Source: an uncultured Aquimarina sp.
GTDB lineage: Bacteria > Bacteroidota > Bacteroidia > Flavobacteriales > Flavobacteriaceae
NCBI RefSeq assembly: GCF_947496855.1
Contig: NZ_CANMED010000003.1
Coordinates: 434,001 to 498,000, forward strand
Length of the DNA stretch: 64,000 nucleotides
Direction of reading: 5' to 3'
Part shown: one piece after another, positions 1 to 8,846 of the stretch
Layout: the number at the start of each line of letters is the position of its first letter
Numbering within the stretch: the first letter of the stretch is position 1
Notes under the pieces: model-generated
What the model saw: the letters and a program-made list of their open reading frames with translations, nothing else
Database searches by the model: none
What the model was told of the DNA's origin: nothing
Translations under genes and position numbers: made by a program

Positions 1-539
1 TTTTCGGCGTAAGAAGTTGATAATTTTTTAGAAATTACACGATTTTCATCTAATAATTGTTCTAATGAAACCTCAATAACTTCTGCTACTTCTTCCTCTT
101 GACGAACAAAATTTGGTGTTTTATGAGTCACGCCAAGAAAAGGGTGTACCCAAAAATTAGATGGAGGAATATACACTTTGGTAAGATGCTTCAATACATC
201 TACAGAATTCGACTTTACACCTATTTCCTCCCAAGTTTCTCTTAACGCTGCAGATTCATAATTTTCATCAAATTCTTCTACTTTACCACCTGGTAACGCA
301 ACTTGACCAGAATGCACTCCTTCATAGGTAGGACGTAATATTAACGCCAGATGTGTATGATGTTCTTTAGGATAAAAAAGCATGAGTACAGCTGCATTTC
401 TTGGATTCTTTTCTTCTATTTTAATTTTATAAAGCTCTCGCATCCTCATTGCGGGAGCCATAATAAAATGAGAAGATTCTCCAGGTACTGACATTTTCTG
501 TATTTTTGGAATCAAACTTTTAAACGTTTCGAATGTCAT
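1..539 (-). CDS. NUDIX hydrolase, CoA pyrophosphatase type (3' end beyond window)
   Basis: My translation of the minus strand from the ATG at 537-539 is open to the window edge (about 179 residues, C-terminus missing). It contains the CoA-NUDIX signature: a LILR stretch, then SGQVALPGGKVEEFD, then ALRETWEEIGV, i.e. the UPF0035 motif and a NUDIX box with metal-binding glutamates (REx2EE). Family knowledge: these enzymes hydrolyse CoA or related dinucleotides to 4'-phosphopantetheine and 3',5'-ADP. The start codon lies inside the first codons of the divergent cyclophilin gene; an internal Met (codon at 492-494) is a possible later start. NUDIX assignment is firm, substrate is inferred. Confidence 0.88.
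   Translation of the reverse strand, partial: MTFETFKSLIPKIQKMSVPGESSHFIMAPAMRMRELYKIKIEEKNPRNAAVLMLFYPKEHHTHLALILRPTYEGVHSGQVALPGGKVEEFDENYESAALRETWEEIGVKSNSVDVLKHLTKVYIPPSNFWVHPFLGVTHKTPNFVRQEEEVAEVIEVSLEQLLDENRVISKKLSTSYAE
501..508 (+). promoter_or_regulatory. Candidate -7 element (TATTTTTG) for the cyclophilin gene
   Basis: TATTTTTG matches the Bacteroidota -7 consensus TAnnTTTG and lies 25 bp before the ATG at 533. No good TTTG is seen at the -33 distance. It sits inside the first codons of the divergent NUDIX gene. Confidence 0.35.
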
Positions 540-1291
540 TTAACAGAGTAATTTTAGTGTATAGTTGTATTGTTTTTTTTGGCTTCTGTAGTTGTGAAGA
601 TACACATTCTAAAAAAACTAAGCAGCGTATTATAGAAAACGAAAAGCGTATTTCTACAGAAAAATCTGGTTACCAGAATGATACATTAAAAACTGAAATA
701 AAAGTAAAAACTGATGACACTTCTGTTTCAGAGGATGAGCCTTTTAAGCTTACTAACAAAAACATGAAGAGCTTCTTACTCGAATATGGCAAGGAAAATC
801 CCGAAACCTTGGTGCGTATTAATACTAAATTTGGAGATATCCATATTCGACTTTATAAAGAATCTCCTTTACATAGAGCTAACTTTATTTACTTAGTAAA
901 ACAAAAATATTTTGATGAAACTTTTTTTTATCGAGTAGCCAAAGGATTCGTGATTCAAGGTGGAAATAGTGATCGTACTCAAATGGCTCAAAAACGTCAC
1001 GACATTGGGGATTATACCCTACCTCAGGAACCCATTAAAGGACTAAAACACAATCGTGGCTCTGTAGCTTTATCGAAACAGTGGGTTGATAATCCTTCTA
1101 ATCGTTCTACTCCTTATGAATTTTTTATTGTTATTGCAAAACAGGGAGCTCATCATCTGGATGGAGAACATACTATATTCGGTAAGGTGATCAAGGGAAT
1201 GAACATAGCCGATAAAATATCGAATGTACCTGTAGATGGTAGTGAGTGGCCAAAAGAAAATATCTTTATTAAAGCAGAGGTTACTAAATAA
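533..1291 (+). CDS. Cyclophilin-type peptidyl-prolyl cis-trans isomerase, lipoprotein
   Basis: The 252-residue protein begins with a short hydrophobic signal ending in a cysteine pair (residues 19-21, lipobox-like, then Glu-Asp), so it is probably a periplasm-facing lipoprotein. A charged linker runs to about residue 90. The cyclophilin domain follows: FYRV (132-135, catalytic Arg), FVIQGG (139-144), GSVAL (176-180), FFIV (197-200) and LDGEHTIFGKV (209-219). Role: proline isomerisation during folding of exported proteins. The ATG overlaps the divergent NUDIX start by 7 bp; it is kept because it is the only Met before the signal peptide. Confidence 0.93.
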   Translation: MSFNRVILVYSCIVFFGFCSCEDTHSKKTKQRIIENEKRISTEKSGYQNDTLKTEIKVKTDDTSVSEDEPFKLTNKNMKSFLLEYGKENPETLVRINTKFGDIHIRLYKESPLHRANFIYLVKQKYFDETFFYRVAKGFVIQGGNSDRTQMAQKRHDIGDYTLPQEPIKGLKHNRGSVALSKQWVDNPSNRSTPYEFFIVIAKQGAHHLDGEHTIFGKVIKGMNIADKISNVPVDGSEWPKENIFIKAEVTK

Positions 1292-1339
1292 TTAGCTGCC
1301 TAAAAAAATATAATTTTATAGACAGCCATCATTGATAAT

Positions 1340-1501
1340 TTAGCAAGGATCAGCTATTGTTTCGCATTGACACGTATTATGAGTACCAACTGCATCCTTT
1401 ACTCGTTCCTTATAAGGTCCCATAGGATGTGCTAACCCACCTTTTAGCTTTGAAATAGTTTCTTTACGTAATTCTAAATGCTTAAAATTCTTTGTTTTCA
1501 T
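1340..1501 (-). CDS. Small GG-leader, Cys/Thr-rich peptide; probable orphan RiPP (class I lanthipeptide-like) precursor
   Basis: Read directly from the minus strand: 53 codons from the ATG at 1499-1501 to a TAA at 1340-1342. The N-terminal half, LELRKETISKLKGG (residues 9-22), matches the Bacteroidota peptide-leader pattern K-L-x-L-x-K-x-T-I-x-x-L followed by Gly-Gly. After GG22 comes a 31-residue tail with the C-terminal cluster GTHNTCQCETIADPC: three Cys (44, 46, 53) and three Thr (40, 43, 48), as expected for thioether formation or disulfides. No LanB/LanC, radical SAM enzyme or peptidase-ABC gene is in this window, so modification enzymes would have to act in trans. Gene call fairly sure; RiPP function is an inference from leader and core layout. 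Confidence 0.7.
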   Translation of the reverse strand: MKTKNFKHLELRKETISKLKGGLAHPMGPYKERVKDAVGTHNTCQCETIADPC

Positions 1502-1589
1502 GATATTAATGATTTATGATTTATATCAGTATATCAATCTGCATAAAAAAATGTTACCTCAAAAAGGAAAAATAAAAAATTCTACTTTG

Positions 1590-2303
1590 CTATTTCTGAG
1601 TATAGTAATTATAATCCTCTAATACCTTAGAAAGAAATTGTACTGGTTTTTCTTGAGGTGTAATTTGCATAAGACCACTCACTTTAGTCGAGAGTTGTAA
1701 AATGATATTGTGATCTCCATTCCTTCTGGCATCTTGGTATATACCTTTTATTTTGCGCATCTCTACATCACTAAAAACAGTGACCTGTGGATATACCGGT
1801 TTATAATCTTCAGGGATATCTACTAGAATTGTTTGATGAAATTTCACTTTTTGCTTCTCGCTTATTACAGTAGTTCCCGCAGCCATATCGCCAAGTCGTT
1901 GTCCGGTTCCTTTAAAAAGAATTGCCACTACAGCGATTCCTCCAGATGCTAAGGTAATATCAAGGAGTCTAAGTAACCACCTAATAAGGTAACCCGAAAA
2001 AGCAGGTCTGGAACCATCTAATCTTACAACTCTAAGCTTCATAGTAGCCTTTCCAGGAGTTTTTCCGTCCCAAAAAGTTTCCCATAATAAAAAGTAAAGA
2101 AAAGGAGGAAGCCCTATTATCAGCCAAAATGACCATTGATCTCCACCACCTAAGTCCAATACTCCTATAAAAAATATCGCAACGATAAAATAGGCTATAA
2201 TAATCAAGAGATCGATCAAGTATGCCAAGATCCGTTCCCCTATTCCAGCTGCATTTTGCTGTATACTTACATTTTGAGCAGTTTCTATTTGAAAATTATC
2301 CAT
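1590..2303 (-). CDS. RDD family membrane protein
   Basis: The 237-residue protein has an RDD domain at residues 20-150: GERILAYLID with the Arg24/Asp31 pair in the first helix, then GKTPGKATMKLRVV (80-93) and QRLGDMAAGTTVI (135-147). Helices lie near 26-48, 57-75 and 105-130; a soluble tail of about 85 residues follows. RDD proteins are membrane proteins of mostly unknown role, some linked to Na+/H+ exchange. It is divergent, 36 bp away, from the SpoIIM-MoxR operon; RDD genes commonly accompany SpoIIM/DUF4129/MoxR/DUF58 clusters, so a shared role in that membrane system is likely. Confidence 0.9.
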   Translation of the reverse strand: MDNFQIETAQNVSIQQNAAGIGERILAYLIDLLIIIAYFIVAIFFIGVLDLGGGDQWSFWLIIGLPPFLYFLLWETFWDGKTPGKATMKLRVVRLDGSRPAFSGYLIRWLLRLLDITLASGGIAVVAILFKGTGQRLGDMAAGTTVISEKQKVKFHQTILVDIPEDYKPVYPQVTVFSDVEMRKIKGIYQDARRNGDHNIILQLSTKVSGLMQITPQEKPVQFLSKVLEDYNYYTQK

Positions 2304-2339
2304 TAATTATGTTTCTTTGAAGCTCCTAATTTTTAATCC

Positions 2340-3311
2340 ATGCGTGAGGCGGCTTTTGTGAAGCAAAATAAAGATAAATGGTTAAAATTTGAAAGTGTTC
2401 TGCTTAATAATGCACAAATAACTCCAGATGAGCTTTCCAGTTTATATATTGAGATTACTGACCATTTGAGTTACGCAAGAACTTTCTACCCTAATAGCCA
2501 AACATTCAACTACTTAAACGGACTTGCTTCTAACGCGCATCAAAAAATATACAAAACAAAAAAAGAAAAGAAAAATCGTTTTTATTCCTTTTGGGTAAAA
2601 GAGTTTCCATTAGAATTTTATAAATACCAACGACAACTTCTTATTGCATTTTTAGTTTCTGCTCTTTTTACGGCTATAGGCGTTTATTCTTCGGCTACAG
2701 ATGGAGCATTTGTTAGATCTATTCTAGGAGATGGTTATGTTAATATGACATTAGAGAATATCGAGAAAGATGATCCTATGGCTGTGTATAAAAAAATGGA
2801 AGAAACCAATATGTTTCTTGGTATTACTATAAATAACATAAGAGTAGCACTAAACTGCTTCATATTAGGCATAATGCTAGGAATTGGTACCATATATATG
2901 TTGATGCAAAACTTTATTATGTTAGGTTCTTTTCAGTATTTCTTTTATGAAAAGGGATTACTCTGGGAAAGCGCCCGTACCATATGGATACACGGAACTA
3001 TAGAGATTTCAGTTATTATTATTGCAGGATGTGCGGGATTAGTAGTTGGTAATTCTATCTTGTTCCCAAAAACATATACACGTCTTACTTCTTTTGTTAG
3101 AGGTGTTAAAGCAGGATTAAAAATTGTGATAAGTACAGTTCCTTTCTTTATTATTGCAGGTTTCCTAGAAGGGTTTGTGACCAGACATACAGAAATGCCA
3201 GATTGGCTGGCCATTTTTATTATAATAGGATCTTTAGGTTTAATTCTATTTTATTACGTTTTATATCCTAGACAATTATACAAAAAATCAATTTTGACAG
3301 ATGAACAATAA
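2340..3311 (+). CDS. Stage II sporulation protein M (SpoIIM/DUF95) family membrane protein
   Basis: 323 residues: a cytoplasmic N-terminal part of about 95 residues followed by five or so membrane helices (near 98-118, 165-190, 213-237, 258-275 and 288-308). The pattern TNMFLGITINNIRVALNCF at about 155-173 followed by the small-residue helix LGIGTIYMLMQNF is the typical SpoIIM/DUF95 core. Non-sporulating Bacteroidota carry this family in MoxR/DUF58 clusters; its biochemical role there is not established. First gene of a tight operon; its end overlaps the next start by 11 bp. Confidence 0.88.
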   Translation: MREAAFVKQNKDKWLKFESVLLNNAQITPDELSSLYIEITDHLSYARTFYPNSQTFNYLNGLASNAHQKIYKTKKEKKNRFYSFWVKEFPLEFYKYQRQLLIAFLVSALFTAIGVYSSATDGAFVRSILGDGYVNMTLENIEKDDPMAVYKKMEETNMFLGITINNIRVALNCFILGIMLGIGTIYMLMQNFIMLGSFQYFFYEKGLLWESARTIWIHGTIEISVIIIAGCAGLVVGNSILFPKTYTRLTSFVRGVKAGLKIVISTVPFFIIAGFLEGFVTRHTEMPDWLAIFIIIGSLGLILFYYVLYPRQLYKKSILTDEQ

Positions 3312-4179
3312 TTACGTAGAATTTAAAAAGAAAAGAGAACTAGGAGAAATTCTCACAGATGTTTTTGCATTTTTAAGAACCAACATTAAACCTCTATTTT
3401 CTGTTTTAGTTAAAACATCTGGTATCGTTTTTATTGTAATGCTCCTTGCTATAGGCTACTATACTCACGCATCTTCTCATATTATGGATCCTTTTAATAT
3501 TGGAGGTAATTCACAAATATTTAATTCTGGAACAGTAATAATAGCTGCATTGGTTATGCTAATAAGTGTACTACTTTTTTATGGGTTAGTTTTTGGTACT
3601 GTTTTACATTACATAAAAGTATATATTGATAACGTAGGTATAATTAATCAACAAACTGTTGTAGATGGAGTAAAAAAGGATCTAGGAAACATTATTGGAC
3701 TATCTATACTTTCTACAATTATGATGATAGTTGGATTCATGTTATGTGTCATTCCGGCAATATATCTTTATGTCCCCTTAAGTCTTATTTATCCAATTCT
3801 TATTTTTAGAAAACCTGGGGTATTTGATTGCATAGGAGAAAGCTTCGAGTTAGTAAAAAATGAATGGTGGATCACTTTTGCTACGCTACTCGTTATTGGA
3901 ATATTATCATACATTATTAGTATGATATTTTCAATCCCAGCAATAGTGTACACTTTATTTAAAACATTTACGGCTGCTGCAGAAGGATCTTTTTCGGATC
4001 CATCAAGTATGTTTGACTGGGTATTTATTGTATTAAATACATTAGCATCGGTTATACAGTATATAATTATATATCTATTTACCGCGATATGTAGTGCTTT
4101 CATTTATTTCAATCTAAATGAAAGAAAACATCATACTGGAACTTTAGAACAAATTGACTCTTTAGGTAAATCGGAATAA
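3301..4179 (+). CDS. Multi-pass membrane protein of the SpoIIM/MoxR operon
   Basis: 292 residues with about six hydrophobic helices (near 37-55, 82-104, 137-163, 195-220 and 245-270) and a soluble N-terminal segment. I recognise no named domain with confidence; the layout resembles the 'glycerophosphoryl diester phosphodiesterase membrane domain' type proteins that sit at this operon position in flavobacteria. It starts within the last codons of the SpoIIM gene and ends 1 bp before the next gene, implying co-translation. Function unknown; probably part of the same membrane assembly. Confidence 0.82.
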   Translation: MNNNYVEFKKKRELGEILTDVFAFLRTNIKPLFSVLVKTSGIVFIVMLLAIGYYTHASSHIMDPFNIGGNSQIFNSGTVIIAALVMLISVLLFYGLVFGTVLHYIKVYIDNVGIINQQTVVDGVKKDLGNIIGLSILSTIMMIVGFMLCVIPAIYLYVPLSLIYPILIFRKPGVFDCIGESFELVKNEWWITFATLLVIGILSYIISMIFSIPAIVYTLFKTFTAAAEGSFSDPSSMFDWVFIVLNTLASVIQYIIIYLFTAICSAFIYFNLNERKHHTGTLEQIDSLGKSE

Positions 4180-4180
4180 T

Positions 4181-4933
4181 TTGAAAATAGTAATTTACTT
4201 TTTATTAATAACTGCATCTTTTTTTGTGTCTTCAAAGGTTCAAGATAGCACAACTGTATCCGAACCTCAAGAAATCATATACGATCTTGATGCTACTAAA
4301 GAAATCAAAAAATTTAATTCTGATAAAATTCAGGAATTATCAAATAATGATGACTTTAATTATACGGAATATGAGGAGCCTGATAATATCTGGACAAAGT
4401 TTAAAAAATGGCTAGGACAATTATGGAGTAGGTTTACTCAATGGCTATTCGGAGTAGGAGAAGTTACAGGATTTTGGGCAATTTTGCTTAGACTGTTACC
4501 TTATCTTATCATTGTTGGTGTATTATTTTTACTAGGGTGGCTATTTATGAGAGTGAATCCAAGAGATATGCTGTTCGAAAAACAAGAAGCCCCACAAATT
4601 ATACTTACTGAGGATGAAGATATTATTCAGAATAAAGATATTCAACAATTGATAGCATTAGCACTAAAAGAGGACAATTATAGGCTAGCAATCAGGTATT
4701 ACTACCTTTCTGTACTAAAAAAATTATCAGATACCGAATTAATCAACTGGGAATCTCAAAAAACAAATACCGATTATTTAAAAGAACTAAAAGATGATTC
4801 CTTAAAAAGCAAGTTTCAAAATATTACCCGGTTATATGACTTTATCTGGTACGGAAGTTTTGAAGTCGATGAAAAATCCTTTCATCAGGTTCAACAAAAA
4901 TTTAAATCAATAACTAATAGCATACCCTCATAA
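4181..4933 (+). CDS. DUF4129 domain protein
   Basis: 250 residues, TTG start 1 bp after the upstream stop codon. N-terminal signal sequence (residues 1-20), a periplasmic stretch, one membrane helix near 103-125, then a cytoplasmic DUF4129 domain (about 155-240) with the characteristic LALKEDNYRLAIRYYYLSVLKKL and FxxIxRLYDFIWYG-type segments. DUF4129 often pairs with MoxR/DUF58 genes and transglutaminase-like proteins; no enzymatic activity is known. Start chosen because it opens directly onto the signal peptide; no ATG is nearby. Confidence 0.87.
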   Translation: MKIVIYFLLITASFFVSSKVQDSTTVSEPQEIIYDLDATKEIKKFNSDKIQELSNNDDFNYTEYEEPDNIWTKFKKWLGQLWSRFTQWLFGVGEVTGFWAILLRLLPYLIIVGVLFLLGWLFMRVNPRDMLFEKQEAPQIILTEDEDIIQNKDIQQLIALALKEDNYRLAIRYYYLSVLKKLSDTELINWESQKTNTDYLKELKDDSLKSKFQNITRLYDFIWYGSFEVDEKSFHQVQQKFKSITNSIPS

Positions 4934-4934
4934 T

Positions 4935-6152
4935 TTGTTAAGTAAAAAGTCTAAAATATTTATCATTATAATCATAGCTATTATCGGCCTGCTTACTTTT
5001 TTAGAGGCAAGTGAACCAGAGCCTATTAATTGGTTTCCGAGCTATGCAAAAACCGACAAAATTCCTTTAGGGACATTTGTCTCTTATTCTATAATGAAAG
5101 AGACTTTTGGGGATCCTAAATTAAAAGACATTAACCAACCTCCTTATGAGTTTTTATTGGATAATGATACGGTATCTGGAACCTATTTTTTCGTAAATGG
5201 ATCTATTAGTTTCGATGATAGCGAATTAGATAGAATATTGGACTGGGTAGGAAAAGGTAATACCTTATTTGTATCTTCAAAAACAATTAGTAGTAATCTC
5301 CTAGATACCCTGCTAATAGATACGGATAATCTGATATCCCTTGATGATATTTCTACGCAACCAATGGTCGAATTGGTTAATAAAAACCTAAAAGCAGAAA
5401 AACCGTATCATTATGATCGTGACGTATACAACCCTTATTTTAGTGAAATAGATACTATTAACACAACAGTTCTCGGAGTTACACAACTATATAATGACAC
5501 TTTACAGATTAAAAACCCGCAACTAAATTATATCAAACAATCCTTTGGAGAAGGAGAAATATTACTTCACTCTTTTCCTGAGGCTTTTGGAAACTACTTT
5601 ATGCTAACGGATGAAAATTATGAGTACACTCAGAATATCTTATCATATGTAGATCCAACTAAAAAAATTCTCTGGGACAATCATTATAAATCAGGAAAAA
5701 CATTCTATACATCTCCTTTATTTTTCTTATTACAAAATAGATATCTAAAATGGGCATACTATACATTAATAATCGGAGTATTGCTTTTTGTTATTTTTGA
5801 AGGAAAACGAAAACAGAGAAGTATTCCAATTATAGCACCTCTTAAAAACCAGACACTAGCCTTTACTAGAACAATTAGCGCAATGTATTATGAAAAGGAA
5901 AAACATAAAGAAATTGTAGAAAAACAAAATCTTCTCTTTTTAGACTATGTTCATCATGATCTTAGAATACAGACTAACGTGCTAGATGAAAAAACCTTGT
6001 TAGATATTTCTGCTAGAAGTAATAATGACATAGAAGATACTAAAATTTTATTTAAATATTTTGAAGAACTTAATCGAAAAAGAGTTCTATCGAAAGAAGA
6101 ATTAATTCGATTATATAATATGATAAGCGAATTTAAAAATAAATCATATTAA
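4935..6152 (+). CDS. DUF4350 domain protein
   Basis: 405 residues from a TTG start 1 bp after the DUF4129 gene. An N-terminal membrane helix (about 6-24) is followed by a periplasmic DUF4350 domain (about 35-225, GATase-like fold in the family) and a second helix near 273-288. A C-terminal cytoplasmic region of about 115 residues is charged and helical. DUF4350 proteins are regular partners of MoxR, DUF58 and DUF4129. Role in the complex unknown. Confidence 0.87.
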   Translation: MLSKKSKIFIIIIIAIIGLLTFLEASEPEPINWFPSYAKTDKIPLGTFVSYSIMKETFGDPKLKDINQPPYEFLLDNDTVSGTYFFVNGSISFDDSELDRILDWVGKGNTLFVSSKTISSNLLDTLLIDTDNLISLDDISTQPMVELVNKNLKAEKPYHYDRDVYNPYFSEIDTINTTVLGVTQLYNDTLQIKNPQLNYIKQSFGEGEILLHSFPEAFGNYFMLTDENYEYTQNILSYVDPTKKILWDNHYKSGKTFYTSPLFFLLQNRYLKWAYYTLIIGVLLFVIFEGKRKQRSIPIIAPLKNQTLAFTRTISAMYYEKEKHKEIVEKQNLLFLDYVHHDLRIQTNVLDEKTLLDISARSNNDIEDTKILFKYFEELNRKRVLSKEELIRLYNMISEFKNKSY

Positions 6153-6195
6153 TAAAGATATAGAACAATCTCGTACTGAGAATAAATATAATCAT

Positions 6196-7287
6196 ATGGA
6201 AAACGAAGAGTTACAAAATGATGCTTTAGAAAACACTCCTCAGAAGACGGAGGAAAATACAGCTCCTATTGATACTCCGAAAGAAGCTACGACGACTGCC
6301 GAAGCTACTTCGGAAAAGATAAACTTTGAGAACCGTATTGATCTTAGTGAATTACAGCAGGCGATAGAGAAACTAAAAACCGAATTAGCAAAAGTAATTG
6401 TTGGTCAAAAGGATTTTATAGAACTACTTATTGTTTCGCTATTATCTAACGGCCACGTACTTATTGAAGGAGTTCCTGGAATCGCTAAAACAGTTACGGC
6501 AAAGTTATTTGCTAAAACATTAGAAACCGCATTTAACAGAATTCAGTTTACTCCTGATCTCATGCCTAGCGATGTCTTAGGAACCTCTATACTGAATATG
6601 AAAACTAGTGATTTCGAATTTAAGAAAGGTCCTATATTTTCTAACATGGTATTAATTGATGAAATTAACCGTGCACCTGCAAAAACACAAGCAGCCTTAT
6701 TTGAGGTTATGGAAGAACGCCAGGTAACCATTGATGGAATACGATATGTTATGGAACCTCCTTTTATGGTTTTGGCCACGCAAAATCCAATCGAACAAGA
6801 AGGAACCTACGCATTACCAGAAGCACAACTAGACCGTTTCTTATTTAAAATCAAAGTAGACTATCCATCCTTAGAAGAGGAAGTAGACATTCTTAAAACA
6901 CATCACCAAAGAAAAGCCCAAAAACCATTAGAAATGGTAAATGCCGTGATGACACCAGAAAAACTAATTGAGTATAAGAAAAAAACTCAGGGAATTATTA
7001 TAGAAGAAAAAATTCTAGGATATATAGCAGAGATCGTTACCAAAACGAGAACACATCCACATCTTTATCTTGGTGGGTCTCCACGTGCTTCTATTGCAGT
7101 TATGAATGCTTCAAAAGCATTTGCTGCTATTAATGGTCGAGATTTTGTCACTCCAGAAGATATTAAGAAGTCATTATATCCTGTACTACGTCATCGTATT
7201 ATACTATCTCCAGAGCGCGAAATGGAAGGAATGACTACAGAAAATGTCATTGAGATGATTTTACAATCAGTAGAAATACCTCGCTAA
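6196..7287 (+). CDS. MoxR-family AAA+ ATPase
   Basis: 363 residues. After an acidic, Thr/Glu-rich N-terminal tail of about 45 residues comes an AAA+ module: Walker A GVPGIAKT (92-99), Walker B VLIDEI (152-157), sensor ATQNP near 195 and an arginine-rich lid region. MoxR ATPases act as chaperones that help metal insertion or maturation of VWA-type proteins and envelope functions. It precedes the DUF58 gene by 2 bp, the conserved MoxR-DUF58 arrangement. The low-complexity N-terminal tail is longer than in many MoxR proteins. Confidence 0.96.
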   Translation: MENEELQNDALENTPQKTEENTAPIDTPKEATTTAEATSEKINFENRIDLSELQQAIEKLKTELAKVIVGQKDFIELLIVSLLSNGHVLIEGVPGIAKTVTAKLFAKTLETAFNRIQFTPDLMPSDVLGTSILNMKTSDFEFKKGPIFSNMVLIDEINRAPAKTQAALFEVMEERQVTIDGIRYVMEPPFMVLATQNPIEQEGTYALPEAQLDRFLFKIKVDYPSLEEEVDILKTHHQRKAQKPLEMVNAVMTPEKLIEYKKKTQGIIIEEKILGYIAEIVTKTRTHPHLYLGGSPRASIAVMNASKAFAAINGRDFVTPEDIKKSLYPVLRHRIILSPEREMEGMTTENVIEMILQSVEIPR

Positions 7288-7289
7288 TT

Positions 7290-8624
7290 GTGATTAAATT
7301 CTATAAATCCTTATATATAAGTTCTAGAGTTTTTTATATACTCGCCATCCTATCGGTACTATTTTTAGTTTCGTATTGGTTTCAAGCAGTATATCCATTA
7401 GCTTGGTTATTAGTATGGGGATTGATGATTACTTTTTTATTCGACATTGTTATTTTGTTCAACACCAGAAATGGTATTGAAGCAAATAGATTACTTCCAG
7501 AAAAATTTTCGAACAGTGACTTTAATGCGATTCCGATTAGAGTCAAAAACAACTATTCATTTACTACCTATACAGAAATAATTGATGAGATTCCTGTTCA
7601 GTTTCAAAAGCGTGACTTTTTAAAAACAGGTGTAATTAACCCAAAATCAACGTTCGATTTTGAATATTCGATAAGACCTGTTAAAAGAGGGGAATATATA
7701 TTTGGTTATTTACACGTATATGCTATGACTAAAATCAACTTAGTCAAAAGACGTTATAGTTTTGATAAATCGGCTATGGTAAAAGTATATCCATCTTTTA
7801 TTCAAATGAAGAAATACGACTTTCTAGCCATCGATAACAAATTAACTCAGTTCGGTCTTAAAAAAATAAGACGAATAGGTCATACTATGGAGTTTGAACA
7901 AATCAAAGAATACGTTATTGGTGATGATGTGCGAACCATCAATTGGAAAGCGACTGCTAAGCACGGAAATTTGATGATTAATCAATTTCAAGATGAAAAA
8001 TCACAACCAATTTACTCCATTATTGATGAAAGCCGTGTGATGAAAATGCCTTTTGACGATCTGAGTTTATTGGATTATGCCGTAAACAGTACGCTTGCTT
8101 TTTCTAACATAGCACTTAAAAAAAATGACAAAGTGGGGATGCTTACTTTTTCTAATACGGTAAGTAATTTTTTACCTGCTAGTAGAAAGAAAACATACAT
8201 TAATAATATATCTGAAACTTTATATAATGTAAAGACACAATTTTTTGATTCTGATTTCGGATTATTATATGCACACGCAAAAAGACAAATAAATCATCGC
8301 AGTCTTCTATTATTATATACCAACTTTGAACATATTTCTGCTTTAAAAAGACAACTTCCCTATTTACAAGCACTAGCGAAAAAACATCTTTTGGTTGTAA
8401 TTTTCTTTGAAAATACAGAGCTACATCAACTAATAAATAATAACGCAGAAGATTTAGAAGGAATCTATGACCAAACGATTGCACAACAATTCGCTTATGA
8501 TAAAAAGATAATGGTGAAAGAATTACAAAGACATGGAATTCAAACTGTTTTAACATCTCCTAAAGATCTAACGGTAAACACCATTAATAAGTATCTGGAG
8601 ATAAAAGCTAGAGGACTTCTTTAG
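7290..8624 (+). CDS. DUF58 domain protein, MoxR partner
   Basis: 444 residues from a GTG start 2 bp after moxR. Two membrane helices lie near the N-terminus (about 15-32 and 37-55). The DUF58 core GDDVRTINWKATAK is near residues 211-224, followed by a VWA-like domain (about 240-440) with a degenerate MIDAS (IIDES in place of DxSxS). Family role: partner or substrate of the MoxR ATPase in envelope maintenance. It ends the operon that starts at 2340. Confidence 0.94.
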   Translation: MIKFYKSLYISSRVFYILAILSVLFLVSYWFQAVYPLAWLLVWGLMITFLFDIVILFNTRNGIEANRLLPEKFSNSDFNAIPIRVKNNYSFTTYTEIIDEIPVQFQKRDFLKTGVINPKSTFDFEYSIRPVKRGEYIFGYLHVYAMTKINLVKRRYSFDKSAMVKVYPSFIQMKKYDFLAIDNKLTQFGLKKIRRIGHTMEFEQIKEYVIGDDVRTINWKATAKHGNLMINQFQDEKSQPIYSIIDESRVMKMPFDDLSLLDYAVNSTLAFSNIALKKNDKVGMLTFSNTVSNFLPASRKKTYINNISETLYNVKTQFFDSDFGLLYAHAKRQINHRSLLLLYTNFEHISALKRQLPYLQALAKKHLLVVIFFENTELHQLINNNAEDLEGIYDQTIAQQFAYDKKIMVKELQRHGIQTVLTSPKDLTVNTINKYLEIKARGLL

Positions 8625-8846
8625 TCAGTATTTTAGGTTTTAGATTTACGGGTTTAATATTTAGATATCTACGCTACTCAAAACATTCATCTACTAAAAA
8701 ATTCTCATACTACCCTACTCAAATACTAAACTACATTTCATCCTATAAATTCTACAATTGAGTTAGATACTTTATAAATGCACATAAGATTTATAGACTT
8801 TTGAATCATCAAAACGAAATAATAAAAATCAAAAAACTAAACTCTT

